Assembly: GCF_040419245.1 (NCBI RefSeq)
Contig: NZ_JAZHOH010000002.1
Location: forward strand, 124,001 to 188,000
Reading direction: 5' to 3'
Origin: Ewingella sp. CoE-038-23
GTDB taxonomy: Bacteria; Pseudomonadota; Gammaproteobacteria; Enterobacterales; Enterobacteriaceae
DNA length: 64,000 nucleotides
This document shows positions 35,235 to 44,242 of this stretch, piece by piece; position 1 is the stretch's first letter; every line of letters starts with the position of its first letter. A program made the position numbers and the translations under genes. A model generated the notes under the pieces. It ran no database searches and was not told where the DNA came from. It was given only the letters and a program-made list of their open reading frames with translations.

Positions 35235-36233
35235 ATGGGTCGTTTTCGCTACTTTTTGATTATTGCGCTGAGCCTGTTCACGCTGATATTACTGATGCTG
35301 CTGGGCGTCGCGGCGGGGAGCGTTTCCCTGCCGATTTCGCAGGTTTTGTCCTCGCTGGGGCTTTATCACGCCCCGGTTCCTGACATGATCCATCGCATCG
35401 TGTTTGAGCTGCGCCTGCCGCGAAGTTTACTGGCGGCGCTGACCGGAGCCGGCCTGGCGATGGTGGGAGCCTTGCTGCAAACCACTACCCGCAATGCACT
35501 GGCCGACCCTTTTTTGTTCGGGCTATCTTCGGGAGCGTCCGCCGGAGCCGTGGCGGTGATCACCCGTTATGGCGATAAACTGGGTGCGTGGGGTTTGCCG
35601 ATTTCGGCCTTCGCGGGCGGCATTCTTTCTGCGGTTTCGGTGATGTTGCTGTTTATGCTGCAACGCGCCAAAGGGGCGGAAAAGCTGGTGATCAGCGGCC
35701 TGGCGATCTCTTTCCTGTTTGGCGCACTGACCAACTATCTGGTTTTCTCGGGCGATCAGCGCGCGGCAGGTTCGGTGCTATTTTGGTCGCTGGGCGGATT
35801 AGGGCTGGCGCGATGGGACAACATTGGCTTTGCTCTGGCCGCCGTCGCACTGCTGTTTGCGGTAGTCGCGCTACGCTGGCGCTGGCTAGATGCCCTGCTG
35901 GCAGGAGAACAAACCGCGATTTCTCTGGGGATAAACCTCACCCGCCTGCGGATTGAAATCTTCCTCGGCTGCGCGCTGGCGACCTCTTTGTTGGTCTCTT
36001 TGACGGGGGTGATTGGCTTTGTTGGCTTGATGGTGCCCCACCTGGCGCGGCCGCTGTGTGGGGTTCGCCATCGTTTATTGCTGCCGGTAGTGGCACTGTT
36101 TGGTGCCATTTTAATGTCGGGCGGCGACCTGCTGAGCAGGTTACTGATTGCACCACAGGAGCTGCCGATTGGCATTATCACTGCCGGACTAGGAGGAATT
36201 TTTGTCTTGGGTTTACTGTTAAAACGCCAATAA
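35235..36233 (+). CDS. FecCD/BtuC-type ABC transporter permease
   Basis: 332 residues from ATG 35235 (a TTG two codons earlier, overlapping the binding-protein stop, is also possible). It has about ten membrane segments and the family marks RLPRSLLAALTGAGLAMVGA, RNALADPFLFGLSSGASAGA and VSLTGVIGFVGLMVPHLARP. It is the channel of the importer begun by the two genes before it. The single permease gene implies a homodimer. The operon ends at a hairpin at 36236. Confidence 0.93.
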   Translation: MGRFRYFLIIALSLFTLILLMLLGVAAGSVSLPISQVLSSLGLYHAPVPDMIHRIVFELRLPRSLLAALTGAGLAMVGALLQTTTRNALADPFLFGLSSGASAGAVAVITRYGDKLGAWGLPISAFAGGILSAVSVMLLFMLQRAKGAEKLVISGLAISFLFGALTNYLVFSGDQRAAGSVLFWSLGGLGLARWDNIGFALAAVALLFAVVALRWRWLDALLAGEQTAISLGINLTRLRIEIFLGCALATSLLVSLTGVIGFVGLMVPHLARPLCGVRHRLLLPVVALFGAILMSGGDLLSRLLIAPQELPIGIITAGLGGIFVLGLLLKRQ

Positions 36234-36234
36234 A

Positions 36235-36266
36235 AAACCGGCGCTATTGACCCAGAGCGCCGGTTT
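36235..36266. terminator. Terminator shared by the ABC operon and qorB
   Basis: AACCGGCGCT and AGCGCCGGTT arms. On the minus strand, used by qorB, six T follow; on the plus strand only three do. Confidence 0.8.
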
Positions 36267-36281
36267 CAACCTGTCCAGAAC

Positions 36282-37139
36282 TTAAAGAGACTTTAAGGTC
36301 ACCGCAATAACATCTTGATAAGGCGTGGTTTTACCCCCGATCAGTTTGCTCAGGGTTTTGCTGTCGTCAAACAGTCCGCCCTGCGCCGCACCGGCGTCTG
36401 AATCCGCCAGCAGATTGGCAAAACCTTCCGGCAAGCCCGCGCCAAGCAGCGCTTTGGCGAACTCATCTTGCGACAGATTAACGTAGTCGACTTTTTTGCC
36501 CGACTGGCGCGCAATCTCGGCGGAGAACTCGGCCAATGTGTAGCTTTCATCGCCAGCCAGCTCGTAGATTTTCCCGCCCTGATTTTCCAACTGCAATACC
36601 GCCGCCGCGGCTTCGGCATAGTCTTCACGAGCTGCAGAAGAGATGCGGCCTTCGCCAACTGCGCCGATAAATGCATTGTGAGCCAGAGCCGGAGCAATAC
36701 TCGCGGCGTAGTTTTCGGTATACCAGCCGTTGCGCAAAATCACCGAAGGCACGCCAGAGGCTTTGAGTGCCGCCTCGGTCGCGCGGTGCTCGGTGCCCAA
36801 TCCCAGTTTGGTCGTGTCGGCGTGCAGCAAGCTGGTATAGGCAATCAATTTCACCCCGGCGCGTTTGGCCGCGTCAATCACCGCCTGATGCTGGGCCTCG
36901 CGCTGGCCCACTTCGTTAGAAGAAATTAGCAGCACTTTTTCCACACCTTTGAAGGCACTTTCCAGCGTTTCGGGCTGGGTGTAATCCGCCTGACGCACAT
37001 CGACGCCAAGGTCAGACAGGTCTTTGGCTTTTGCAGGGCTGCGCACTGCCGCGACGATCTGGTTCGCGGGGACTTTCTTCAACAATGCTGCGATAACAAG
37101 GCGGCCGAGTTGGCCGGTAGCACCGGTAATAGCGATCAT
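36282..37139 (-). CDS. qorB: NAD(P)H:quinone oxidoreductase QorB
   Basis: 285 residues from ATG 37139, with GGAGAAA upstream. The NmrA-like Rossmann fold starts IAITGATGQLG, followed by AAVRSPAKAK. Further conserved blocks are LLISSNEVGQREAQHQAVID, AYTSLLHADT, RNGWYTENY and the tail LFDDSKTLSKLIGG, all as in E. coli QorB (YtfG). The enzyme reduces quinones with NADPH. It is divergent from ytfH, the same arrangement as in E. coli, and the two share a palindromic control region. Confidence 0.95.
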   Translation of the reverse strand: MIAITGATGQLGRLVIAALLKKVPANQIVAAVRSPAKAKDLSDLGVDVRQADYTQPETLESAFKGVEKVLLISSNEVGQREAQHQAVIDAAKRAGVKLIAYTSLLHADTTKLGLGTEHRATEAALKASGVPSVILRNGWYTENYAASIAPALAHNAFIGAVGEGRISSAAREDYAEAAAAVLQLENQGGKIYELAGDESYTLAEFSAEIARQSGKKVDYVNLSQDEFAKALLGAGLPEGFANLLADSDAGAAQGGLFDDSKTLSKLIGGKTTPYQDVIAVTLKSL

Positions 37140-37234
37140 GATGTTTCTCCGAAAGTGAATTAGGTTCGATTGGACGGTCGTCTTATGACGAAACAGTCTG
37201 AATATCGCGTCCGTGAAAGACATCCTATGCGATA

Positions 37235-37271
37235 TACTAACTTTTCGTAAGTACGTACAAAAAGGTTAGTA
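37235..37271. promoter_or_regulatory. Palindromic operator between qorB and ytfH
   Basis: TACTAACTTTT and AAAAAGGTTAGTA arms flank a second small dyad, GTAAGTACGTAC. The right end overlaps the ytfH start codon. HxlR proteins bind such dyads and repress both divergent genes. Confidence 0.75.
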
Positions 37272-37702
37272 TGAAATTAACATCATTGCCGGTCGAAACG
37301 GCTGAAGAACAGGTCATGGAGAACATCCTCGGAGAGCGTCTTCGCCGGGGCGAAGTGATGAGCGCCGACTGCCCGTCCCGCGAAATTCTCAGCCACATCA
37401 CCAGCCGCTGGGGCGTTTTAGTGCTGATCGCCTTAAGCGACGGAACCCAGCGTTTCAGCGAATTACGCCGTAAAATCAACGGAGTTAGTGAGAAGATGCT
37501 GGCGCAGACTTTACAGGCGCTGGAAACCGACGGTTTTGTGGATCGCATCTCCTACCCCGTGGTGCCGCCCCACGTGGAATACAGCCTGACCCCGTTAGGC
37601 GTTGAGGTACAAACACAGCTCACTGGGCTAACGGACTGGGTGGAAACTAACCTGCACCGCATCATCAATCAGCGCAATCTGCGCCTGGTGGACAAACAAT
37701 AA
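37271..37702 (+). CDS. ytfH: HxlR-family transcriptional regulator YtfH
   Basis: 143 residues. HxlR winged helix: Cys in SADCPSREILSHITSRWGVL, then RFSELRRKINGVSEKMLAQT and the wing PVVPPHVEYSLT. The conserved early Cys is the redox sensor in the YodB/QorR group, which responds to quinones and aldehydes. Its place next to qorB supports the same role here: repression of the quinone reductase until electrophiles appear. The start codon lies in the operator, so it should repress itself. Confidence 0.93.
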   Translation: MKLTSLPVETAEEQVMENILGERLRRGEVMSADCPSREILSHITSRWGVLVLIALSDGTQRFSELRRKINGVSEKMLAQTLQALETDGFVDRISYPVVPPHVEYSLTPLGVEVQTQLTGLTDWVETNLHRIINQRNLRLVDKQ

Positions 37703-37725
37703 AGGCCCGAAATGCGGACCTTTCG
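37701..37725 (+). terminator. Weak terminator after ytfH
   Basis: AAAGG-CC and GG-CCTTT arms with one mismatch form a short stem ending in three T. It is the only hairpin before the convergent SnoaL-like gene. Confidence 0.4.
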
Positions 37726-37746
37726 CTGTTTAAATGATAGTCCGGC

Positions 37747-38142
37747 TTATCCCTTTGCGGCGGCGGTTTCGTGTAAATGTCGCCAGATCACTTTGCCATC
37801 CGCATCGGCTGAAAACACCACGGTCGAGTAGCGCAGCGTGGCGTTCTGGCCGGGAAGCTGCTGGCGCTCCTGATAGCTAACCACTCCGCCGTCGGCGCTT
37901 TCTGCCACCAACTTCATCTGTTCGATTTCAATTTGAAGGCCGATTTTTGCGCCATGCTGCGATTGGAAAAATCCGCATAACTTCTCAAAATCCAATACAT
38001 GGCCACTCAATGTCACCATCGAATATTGCGGGCTGAAGCGGCCCAGAAGCTGGTCGTAGGTGGTTTGCGGGGAGTTAGCATTACCCAACCAGCTGGCGAT
38101 TAAGTCATGTGCATCAAGCACTTCCTGAAAATAACGGTTCAC
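37747..38142 (-). CDS. SnoaL/DUF4440-like NTF2-fold protein
   Basis: 131 residues. The pattern HDLIASWLG, YDQLLGRFSPQYSMVTL, GLQIEIEQMKLVAE and the closing WRHLHETA fit the NTF2-like cone fold of DUF4440/SnoaL proteins, which are small enzymes or binding proteins of mostly unknown role. The ATG overlaps the MFS gene stop by four bases, so it is translated with that pump and may act on a related small molecule. Confidence 0.75.
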   Translation of the reverse strand: MNRYFQEVLDAHDLIASWLGNANSPQTTYDQLLGRFSPQYSMVTLSGHVLDFEKLCGFFQSQHGAKIGLQIEIEQMKLVAESADGGVVSYQERQQLPGQNATLRYSTVVFSADADGKVIWRHLHETAAAKG

Positions 38143-39521
38143 GTTGACTCCTGATTTAAGGTGTTAACAAGGCTGCGATTGGCGATTCGACAACACAGCG
38201 CAATGGGAATAAAGACGCTGAGGGCGGCCAGCACAAAGCAGAATTGGTAGGCGCGTTCAGCACTCAGGCCCGAGTAGCTGAGCAAAAGGTTGAGTAACAG
38301 GCTAAGCAGGGTTACGCCGAGGCAAAAACTCAGCTGGCGGTTGATGTTCCACAGCGCGCTGGCATCGGCCAACTGGCGGTCTTCAATCTGGATAAACGCC
38401 GTGCTTTGCGCCGTGCTGCTGCACAAACTGCTGCCAAAGCCCATCAGCGCGAAGGCGGTAAGTTGCAGGCCGATATCCGTCGCGCCGCTGATCTGCGTCA
38501 GCGTCGCAATGCCCATCCCCTGTACCAGACAGCCAACAATAAACAGCGGGCGCGGCCCCAGCTTGTTGAAGGTTTTCCCCGTGAGGCTAATGGCAATAAA
38601 AGAAGCCAGCGACCAGGGCAGCATCAAAATCCCCACCTGCGCCGCATGCATTTTGAGCTGGTCTTGCAGATAGAGCATGGCGACCAGACTGACGCCGGTA
38701 AACAGCCCGGGAATGAACTGATAGATAATCATCGAAATGCGCAGCAGCGGATCCTGCACCAGTCGCAAATTGAGCAGCGGCTGAGGTAAACGCAGCGAGT
38801 AAAGCACATAAGCCGCCATTAGTAAGGCTCCCGCTAGCAGCAACCCGCCGCCGAACAGCATCTGCTGGTCATCCCCCAGATAGGTCAGGCCGAGCAAAAT
38901 CAGGGTCAAAGCGCCGCACAGCATCAGCAAACCTCGCCCGTCGAAATGCCCAGCGGCGACTTTCTCGATTTCAGGTTTTAACCAGCAGGCTGCCAGAATT
39001 AGCGCCACAACCGCCAGTGGCAGTGAGGCAAAAAACACCCAGCGCCAGCTCAGACTGTCGACAATCATCCCCCCAACTGCCGGGGATAATGCCGGAGCCA
39101 TCAACCCCACCAGCATGATCAAGGACGAAAGCTTGGCTCGCTGGTGACTCGGGTAAAGGGCATAAGTCAGCGTCTGGCCGAGGGGGATCAGCAGGCCCCC
39201 ACCAAGACCTTGCACCACACGCCAGCCAATCAGCTGCGCCATGGAATTTGACAATCCCGCGCCGCAGGAGCCAAGAATAAATATCAATAATGAGATGATA
39301 AACAATCGCTTAGCGCCGATGCACTGAGCCAGCCAGCGGCTGAGAGGAATAATCAACGTCAGGCCAAGAATGTAGCCATTGCTGACCCAAGCCAGCAGGC
39401 TGACGGGGGCGTCGAAGTGGCGGCCAATGTCCGGATAGGCCACGTTAGCGATAAACATATTGATCAGATCGACAAAAAAGCCCAGCAGGTAGACGCTGGC
39501 GACGCGCATCCGGTAAGTCAT
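38139..39521 (-). CDS. MFS drug efflux transporter, DHA2 (EmrB/QacA-like)
   Basis: 460 residues with 13-14 membrane segments. DHA2 marks are MFIANVAYPDIGRHFDAPVS, WVSNGYILGLTLIIPL and RVVQGLGGGLLIPLGQTL (motif C). It should export hydrophobic drugs or metabolites by proton exchange. The SnoaL-like gene follows with overlap. It is divergent from a LysR gene at 39647, the probable regulator; an extended dyad lies between them. Confidence 0.9.
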   Translation of the reverse strand: MTYRMRVASVYLLGFFVDLINMFIANVAYPDIGRHFDAPVSLLAWVSNGYILGLTLIIPLSRWLAQCIGAKRLFIISLLIFILGSCGAGLSNSMAQLIGWRVVQGLGGGLLIPLGQTLTYALYPSHQRAKLSSLIMLVGLMAPALSPAVGGMIVDSLSWRWVFFASLPLAVVALILAACWLKPEIEKVAAGHFDGRGLLMLCGALTLILLGLTYLGDDQQMLFGGGLLLAGALLMAAYVLYSLRLPQPLLNLRLVQDPLLRISMIIYQFIPGLFTGVSLVAMLYLQDQLKMHAAQVGILMLPWSLASFIAISLTGKTFNKLGPRPLFIVGCLVQGMGIATLTQISGATDIGLQLTAFALMGFGSSLCSSTAQSTAFIQIEDRQLADASALWNINRQLSFCLGVTLLSLLLNLLLSYSGLSAERAYQFCFVLAALSVFIPIALCCRIANRSLVNTLNQEST

Positions 39522-39591
39522 GAAGTTCTCAGAATATAAAGCAGGAAAGCATGCAGTCTAGGGCTTTAACTGGCCGAGATAAATTGGCTTA

Positions 39592-39632
39592 CCGGCGTTA
39601 CACTGTCAAAATAACTTTGACAATAATGCCGG
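39592..39632. promoter_or_regulatory. Nested dyad between MFS gene and LysR gene
   Basis: TGTCAAA, five bases, TTTGACA form a perfect inner palindrome, and CCGGC/GCCGG form outer arms. The site is close to the LysR start and far from the pump start (39521), as expected of a LysR regulatory binding site. Confidence 0.6.
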
Positions 39633-39646
39633 TTAGGTGAGAAATC

Positions 39647-40546
39647 ATGCTGAATTTACAGCGCCTTGAAATGTACGTTGCCGTCGTGGCGGCGGGCAGT
39701 TTTACCGCCGCGGCCAATAACCTCGGCCTGACTAAAGCCGTGGTCAGTTTCAACATTAAGCAGCTGGAAAACGAACTGGGCGTCGCCCTGCTAACCCGCA
39801 GCACCCGGCGCATTGCCATGACCGACGCCGGAGAGCGATTTTACCTGCGCTGCCTACAACTGCTGCAAGACGCCGAAAGCGTGCTCGACGACGTACGCCG
39901 CGATCACTCTGGCCTGCAAGGTTTGCTACGCATCACCACCACGCCGGAATATGGCGCGCGCGTGGTGGTGGTTCCGGCTCTGGCGGCTTTCTCCCTGCTT
40001 CACCCGCAACTGCGCATTCAGCACGTCTCTTCGTCGAATCACGACGACCTGATTTCTGGCCGTTTTGACGTGGCTATTCGCCTCGGGCAGTTGGCGGACT
40101 CCAGCCACCACGCAGCGCTGATCGACCGTTTTGATATTCTCCCCGTCGCTTCTCCGGACTATTTACAGCAATGGGGCGGCAACATCGCGGATTTAACCCA
40201 GCTGGAGCAGGCACGATGGATTGCCCATAGTCGCCTGAACACCCCGCTAACCTGGCAAGTGCTGACCCCAACGGGTGAAAGCGTGCTGTTCAACGCCGGA
40301 CAAAGCCCGATGCTGATGGCCGACAGCGCCTCCTCTTTATTAGCCTTCGCCCTTAACGGCGCGGGTATCGCGCTGCTGCCCGTATGGCTGGTTGAAAGTG
40401 ACATTGTCACTAAAAAGCTGACTCATCTGCTACCCGATCACCGTTTTCCGGCTCAGGGAATTTATGCCCTCTACCCCAACACCCGCCACGTACCGGAAAA
40501 AGTGCGGGCTTTTATCGACTTTTTACAACGCCGGGTGGCAGGTTGA
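39647..40546 (+). CDS. LysR-family transcriptional regulator
   Basis: 299 residues. HTH: LQRLEMYVAVVAAGSFTAAA, NNLGLTKAVVSFNIKQLE and TRSTRRIAMTDAGERF. The C-terminal ligand domain is of the common CrgA/AaeR type. It is divergent from the DHA2 pump at 38139-39521 with a dyad in the gap, so it probably regulates that pump. The effector is unknown. Confidence 0.92.
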   Translation: MLNLQRLEMYVAVVAAGSFTAAANNLGLTKAVVSFNIKQLENELGVALLTRSTRRIAMTDAGERFYLRCLQLLQDAESVLDDVRRDHSGLQGLLRITTTPEYGARVVVVPALAAFSLLHPQLRIQHVSSSNHDDLISGRFDVAIRLGQLADSSHHAALIDRFDILPVASPDYLQQWGGNIADLTQLEQARWIAHSRLNTPLTWQVLTPTGESVLFNAGQSPMLMADSASSLLAFALNGAGIALLPVWLVESDIVTKKLTHLLPDHRFPAQGIYALYPNTRHVPEKVRAFIDFLQRRVAG

Positions 40547-40641
40547 TTAAGTCTGAATAGCGATAAACAAAAACTTCGGGGAAATGCGCGGCTTTCGGAG
40601 GATAATGGCGGCATTCTGAGGATTAAGAGACAAAGGAAAGC

Positions 40642-41247
40642 ATGATGTCCAACCAGCTAGCAGCAGAAGATTACTACGCCGAAAAATATGGCCTGACCCG
40701 CACGCACTCCGAAGTTATTTTTGCCGCCCAGCAGGTTCCGTCGGGCAAGGTGTTAGATTTAGGCTGCGGCAGTGGGCGCAACTCGCTGTATCTCAATCTT
40801 AAAGGCTCGAGCGTCACCGCGTGGGACTTCAACTCGCTGAGCATTGCCAAACTCAATGAGATCATTGAGGCAGAATCTCTGCAAGGGATTGAGACGGCGG
40901 AAATTAATCTCAATGCCCATCGTTTTAGCGGCGAGTATGATTTTATCCTCTCCACCGTAGTGATGATGTTCTTAGAGCGCAGCAGCATTCCGAATATCAT
41001 TGCCGATATGCACGCCAGCACCCGACCGGGGGGCTACAACCTGATTGTGGCCGCCATGGATAGCCCGGACTACCCTTGCCCGCTGCCTTTCCCTTTCAGC
41101 TTCCAACCCAACGAGCTGCGTGATTACTACCAAGGTTGGAACATTGTGAAGTACAACGAAGACGTCGGCGAACTGCACAAACGCGACGCCAACGGCAATC
41201 GCTACAAAATGCGTTTCGCCACTCTGCTGGCTCAAAAACCGGCCTAA
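40642..41247 (+). CDS. tehB: Tellurite methyltransferase TehB
   Basis: 201 residues. The N-terminus ends in [15 protein letters not shown] and motif I is [15 protein letters not shown]. The later blocks [29 protein letters not shown] and the tail [20 protein letters not shown] agree with E. coli TehB. TehB methylates tellurite or selenite with SAM, detoxifying them. The partner transporter TehA is absent. The first of two ATG codons is used here; 40645 is equally possible. An AraC gene follows six bases later. Confidence 0.95.
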   Translation: MMSNQLAAEDYYAEKYGLTRTHSEVIFAAQQVPSGKVLDLGCGSGRNSLYLNLKGSSVTAWDFNSLSIAKLNEIIEAESLQGIETAEINLNAHRFSGEYDFILSTVVMMFLERSSIPNIIADMHASTRPGGYNLIVAAMDSPDYPCPLPFPFSFQPNELRDYYQGWNIVKYNEDVGELHKRDANGNRYKMRFATLLAQKPA

Positions 41248-41252
41248 CCGTC

Positions 41253-42080
41253 ATGGCTCAATCGGTGAGTAAGCCTGAGCAAGTGCGTTACTACCGCCCG
41301 GAGGATATTCCGGGCATGGTGCTGGGTGAGGCGCACTTCACCGATTTCAGCTTTGAGCCGCACTTTCATCTGGATTACCACATTGGCCTGATAAGCGAAG
41401 GCGCGCAGCGTCAGCGATTTTCCGGGCAAACCGGGCTGCTGGGCGCCGGTCGGGTTTCGATTATGCCGCCCGGCGAGATCCACACCGGCACGCCGGAAAA
41501 CAATAATGCCTATACCCTGCGCACCTTCCGCGTTGCTCCTGCTTTGCTCAATAATCTGGCGGAAGAGTTTTCTGGCCGCCACCGGCCATTGGCCGTCGGC
41601 GCGGGAATTATTGAAGCGCCGGATCTCAGTAAGCACCTATCTGTACTTCATCAACTGATGGCGCAAAAGAGTGATACGGCAGGGCATTCGTTTGACGAGC
41701 AATATTTGGCCGCGCTCGAGCCGCTGTTTATTCAGCTAAAAGTCACGAGGCCGGTGGAGACGCAGCAGGGCCTGTCGAGACGCCAGTGGGGAGAGATTGA
41801 AGCTTACTGCCACGCGCATCTGGCGGAGAAAATTTCACTGAGCGAGCTGGCGGCGTTGTGCGGGTTGAATCGATTTCAGTTTCTGCGCTGTTTCAGCAAA
41901 CACACCGGCATGACGCCTTATGCCTGGCTGAAACGCCTGCGGCTGGAAGTGGCCTGTAGCCTGTTGGGGCAATCAGGAAGAAGCATTGCGGACATCGCGT
42001 CCGCAGTGGGTTTTTATGATCAAAGCCATTTCAACCGCGCGTTCCGCTGGGCTTTCGGCGTCGCGCCTTCTCACTACTAG
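41253..42080 (+). CDS. AraC-family regulator with AraC-type cupin domain
   Basis: 275 residues from ATG 41253, six bases after tehB; the longer frame from 41136 lies inside tehB. The N-terminal cupin has HFHLDYHIGLISEG and MPPGEIHTG; the C-terminal HTH pair is ISLSELAALCGLNRFQFLRC and IADIASAVGFYDQSHFNRAF. This is the form common next to LysE-type exporters. It is probably co-transcribed with tehB, but whether it controls it is unknown. Confidence 0.88.
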   Translation: MAQSVSKPEQVRYYRPEDIPGMVLGEAHFTDFSFEPHFHLDYHIGLISEGAQRQRFSGQTGLLGAGRVSIMPPGEIHTGTPENNNAYTLRTFRVAPALLNNLAEEFSGRHRPLAVGAGIIEAPDLSKHLSVLHQLMAQKSDTAGHSFDEQYLAALEPLFIQLKVTRPVETQQGLSRRQWGEIEAYCHAHLAEKISLSELAALCGLNRFQFLRCFSKHTGMTPYAWLKRLRLEVACSLLGQSGRSIADIASAVGFYDQSHFNRAFRWAFGVAPSHY

Positions 42081-42110
42081 TTATATAGTCAGATAAATCA
42101 ATAAGTATCA

Positions 42111-42136
42111 TGGAATCCTGAAATCTCAGGATTCCA
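42111..42136. terminator. Hairpin between AraC gene and nlpA
   Basis: TGGAATCCTGA and TCAGGATTCCA arms pair over 11 bp with a 4-base loop between two convergent genes. T runs are missing, so termination may be weak. Confidence 0.55.
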
Positions 42137-42142
42137 CAATCA

Positions 42143-42967
42143 TCACCAACCTTTTACTGCATCACCGTGATAAATCTTGTCGGCGGCAGCGGCAACTTCA
42201 TCAGTTTGATAAGCCTTAACCAAATCCTTCACCTTCTGGCTGTCTTTATTGTCCTCACGCGCCACAATAATGTTCACGTAAGGTGAGTTTTTATCTTCAA
42301 CAAACAGGCCATTCTTAGCTGGCGTCAGGCCGACTTGGCTTGAGTAGTTGGTGTTGATGATGGCCAGGTCGATTTTGTCGTCGTCGATGGCGCGGGTCAG
42401 CTGCGGCGCTTCAATTTCAACAATTTTCAGGTGTTTTGGGTTCTCGACGATATCCAGAGAAGTCGGCAGTAAGCCCACGTTATCCTTCAGCTTAATCAAA
42501 CCCTGTTTTTGCAACAGCAATAGAGAGCGTCCCAGATTGGTGGGGTCATTTGGCACGGCAACCTGCGCGCCGTCTTTCAGCTCGGAGACGGATTTGATTT
42601 TGCGCGAATAGCCTGCGATTGGGTAAACGAAGGTGTTGCCTACAGCCGCCAGTTTATAGCCACGCTCTTTAATCTGTTTTTCCAGATAAGGGCCGTGCTG
42701 GAAGGAGTTGGCGTCGATATCGCCGCTGCTCAATGCTGAGTTTGGCAGCACATAATCGGTGAAGGTGACGACTTCCACGTCGAGATTGTATTTCTCTTTG
42801 GCGACTTTTTTGACCGTGTCCCACAGCGGCTGGTCAATACCGGCGCTGATGCCGACTTTGATGTGGTTGTCATCTTTCTTCGGGCCACAGCCGCTAAGGA
42901 TCAGCGCGCTTGCCAAAGAAACTGTTAATAAAGAAGCTTTTACCGCGTGTTTGAGAGAGGTGCGCAT
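42143..42967 (-). CDS. nlpA: NlpA/MetQ-type methionine-binding lipoprotein
   Basis: 274 residues from ATG 42967. A TTG two codons earlier lies closer to the AAGGA site and could be used. The lipobox is LILSGC, after which GPKKDDNHIKVGI begins the mature part. The family blocks are NSFQHGPYLEKQIKERGYKL, VAVPNDPTNLGRSLLLLQK and the tail VAREDNKDSQ, then GDAVKGW. MetQ-type proteins bind D- or L-methionine for the MetNI importer. No metN or metI gene is adjacent, as with the orphan NlpA of E. coli. Confidence 0.9.
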   Translation of the reverse strand: MRTSLKHAVKASLLTVSLASALILSGCGPKKDDNHIKVGISAGIDQPLWDTVKKVAKEKYNLDVEVVTFTDYVLPNSALSSGDIDANSFQHGPYLEKQIKERGYKLAAVGNTFVYPIAGYSRKIKSVSELKDGAQVAVPNDPTNLGRSLLLLQKQGLIKLKDNVGLLPTSLDIVENPKHLKIVEIEAPQLTRAIDDDKIDLAIINTNYSSQVGLTPAKNGLFVEDKNSPYVNIIVAREDNKDSQKVKDLVKAYQTDEVAAAADKIYHGDAVKGW

Positions 42968-43169
42968 AGACAATGTCTTTCCTTAAACTATAAAAAACAA
43001 CCAAAATGAAGGTGCCCGTCGGGCTAGTTTTGTGGCGTGAGTTTTTCAAACCCCGCCCTCGCTGGCAAATAAGAAAAAGACATAACCTATGCATTAAAAA
43101 TGCGAGACTTTTTTCAGACTTTCAGCCTGTAAATTCAAGGGTATAAATTAAATACTTCGGCGGTGAGAA

Positions 43170-44099
43170 TCAGCCGGGAGCCAGTCGCCGACAAACGTTG
43201 AGCACCAGCTGCCGCAGCCAGCGATGGGCGGGATCCACTTCAGATCTCGGGTGCCACATCTGCGAGATAGTGATTTCTCGCGTTTGCACCGGCAGTGGGA
43301 AAGAGCAGAGTTTGGCGAGCTGGCCGTCAGTTTGATTAACGGACTGATTAATCAGGAATGATGCCGGGACGTGAGCCACCAGGTCTGAGGACTGAGCAAT
43401 CGCCAGCGCGGCGGAGAAGCCCGGCACCACGGCGGCAATTTTGCGGGTAAAGCCTAGTTCGGTTAAGGCCTGATCCACCGGCCCGGTGATGCCTTCGCGG
43501 CGCGACACCAAAACATGACCGAAAGAGGCATAGCGCGCCACGCTCATCTTCTCCTCTTGGGCCAGCGGGTGGCCTTTGCGCACCACGCCGACAAACTTAT
43601 CGCGAAATAGCGTCTGCAAACGGATCTCCGGCCCCATTTCGCCCAGCACGCCAATTTCTAAATCTACCCGCCCTTCCCGCAGCGGTTTGGCGCTTTTCTC
43701 CGGCTTAGGCAGAAAGCGCAGACAGACACCCGGCGCTTCTGCGGCGGCAGCGGCAATCAGCGCCGCGCCGAACGCGGTAATAAAACCGTCATTGGAGCGT
43801 AGAGTAAAGGTACGCTTTAGCGTGGCAACATTGAGCGCGGTGGCCGCAGGGCGCAGCACGGCGCGGGCTTCCAACGCGGCGTTTTGCGCGCGTTCGCGGA
43901 TCTCTTCGGCGTAGGGCGTGAGCACCATCTGCCGTCCGGCCCTTACTAGCAGCGGGTCGCCGGTGACGGCACGCAGGCGGCTGAGGGTGCGGCTCATCGC
44001 CGAGGCGCTGAGACTCAGGCGGCGAGCGGCGGCGGCGACGCTGACTTCATTAAGCAGCACGTCGAGGGCGATAAGTAAATTGAGATCGGGTTCAGTCAT
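43170..44099 (-). CDS. LysR-family transcriptional regulator
   Basis: 309 residues. HTH: LLIALDVLLNEVSVAAAARR, LSLSASAMSRTLSRLRAV and the wing LVRAGRQMVLTPYAEEI. The N-terminal spacing is that of the NodD/LeuO-like subgroup. It is divergent from the MFS pump at 44243 with 143 bp between starts, and is the probable regulator of that pump. The effector is not known. Confidence 0.92.
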   Translation of the reverse strand: MTEPDLNLLIALDVLLNEVSVAAAARRLSLSASAMSRTLSRLRAVTGDPLLVRAGRQMVLTPYAEEIRERAQNAALEARAVLRPAATALNVATLKRTFTLRSNDGFITAFGAALIAAAAAEAPGVCLRFLPKPEKSAKPLREGRVDLEIGVLGEMGPEIRLQTLFRDKFVGVVRKGHPLAQEEKMSVARYASFGHVLVSRREGITGPVDQALTELGFTRKIAAVVPGFSAALAIAQSSDLVAHVPASFLINQSVNQTDGQLAKLCSFPLPVQTREITISQMWHPRSEVDPAHRWLRQLVLNVCRRLAPG

Positions 44100-44242
44100 G
44101 ACGCGCGTTTTACTCCAGAGTCAGTCAAAGTGAGAAGGCGTCTGGTGCAGGTTATAAGTGCAAATGCTGCGCCTTCCGCCTTATCTCAGCGACGAGTATA
44201 TTTGCTTCATCGACAACTTAATACGAGTGGTAAAGGCTATTT

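Noticed and set aside
41136..41252. Extended N-terminus of the AraC gene overlapping tehB
   Set aside because: The added 39 residues are Arg/Gln-rich readings of tehB codons; the ATG at 41253 fits the cupin family start.
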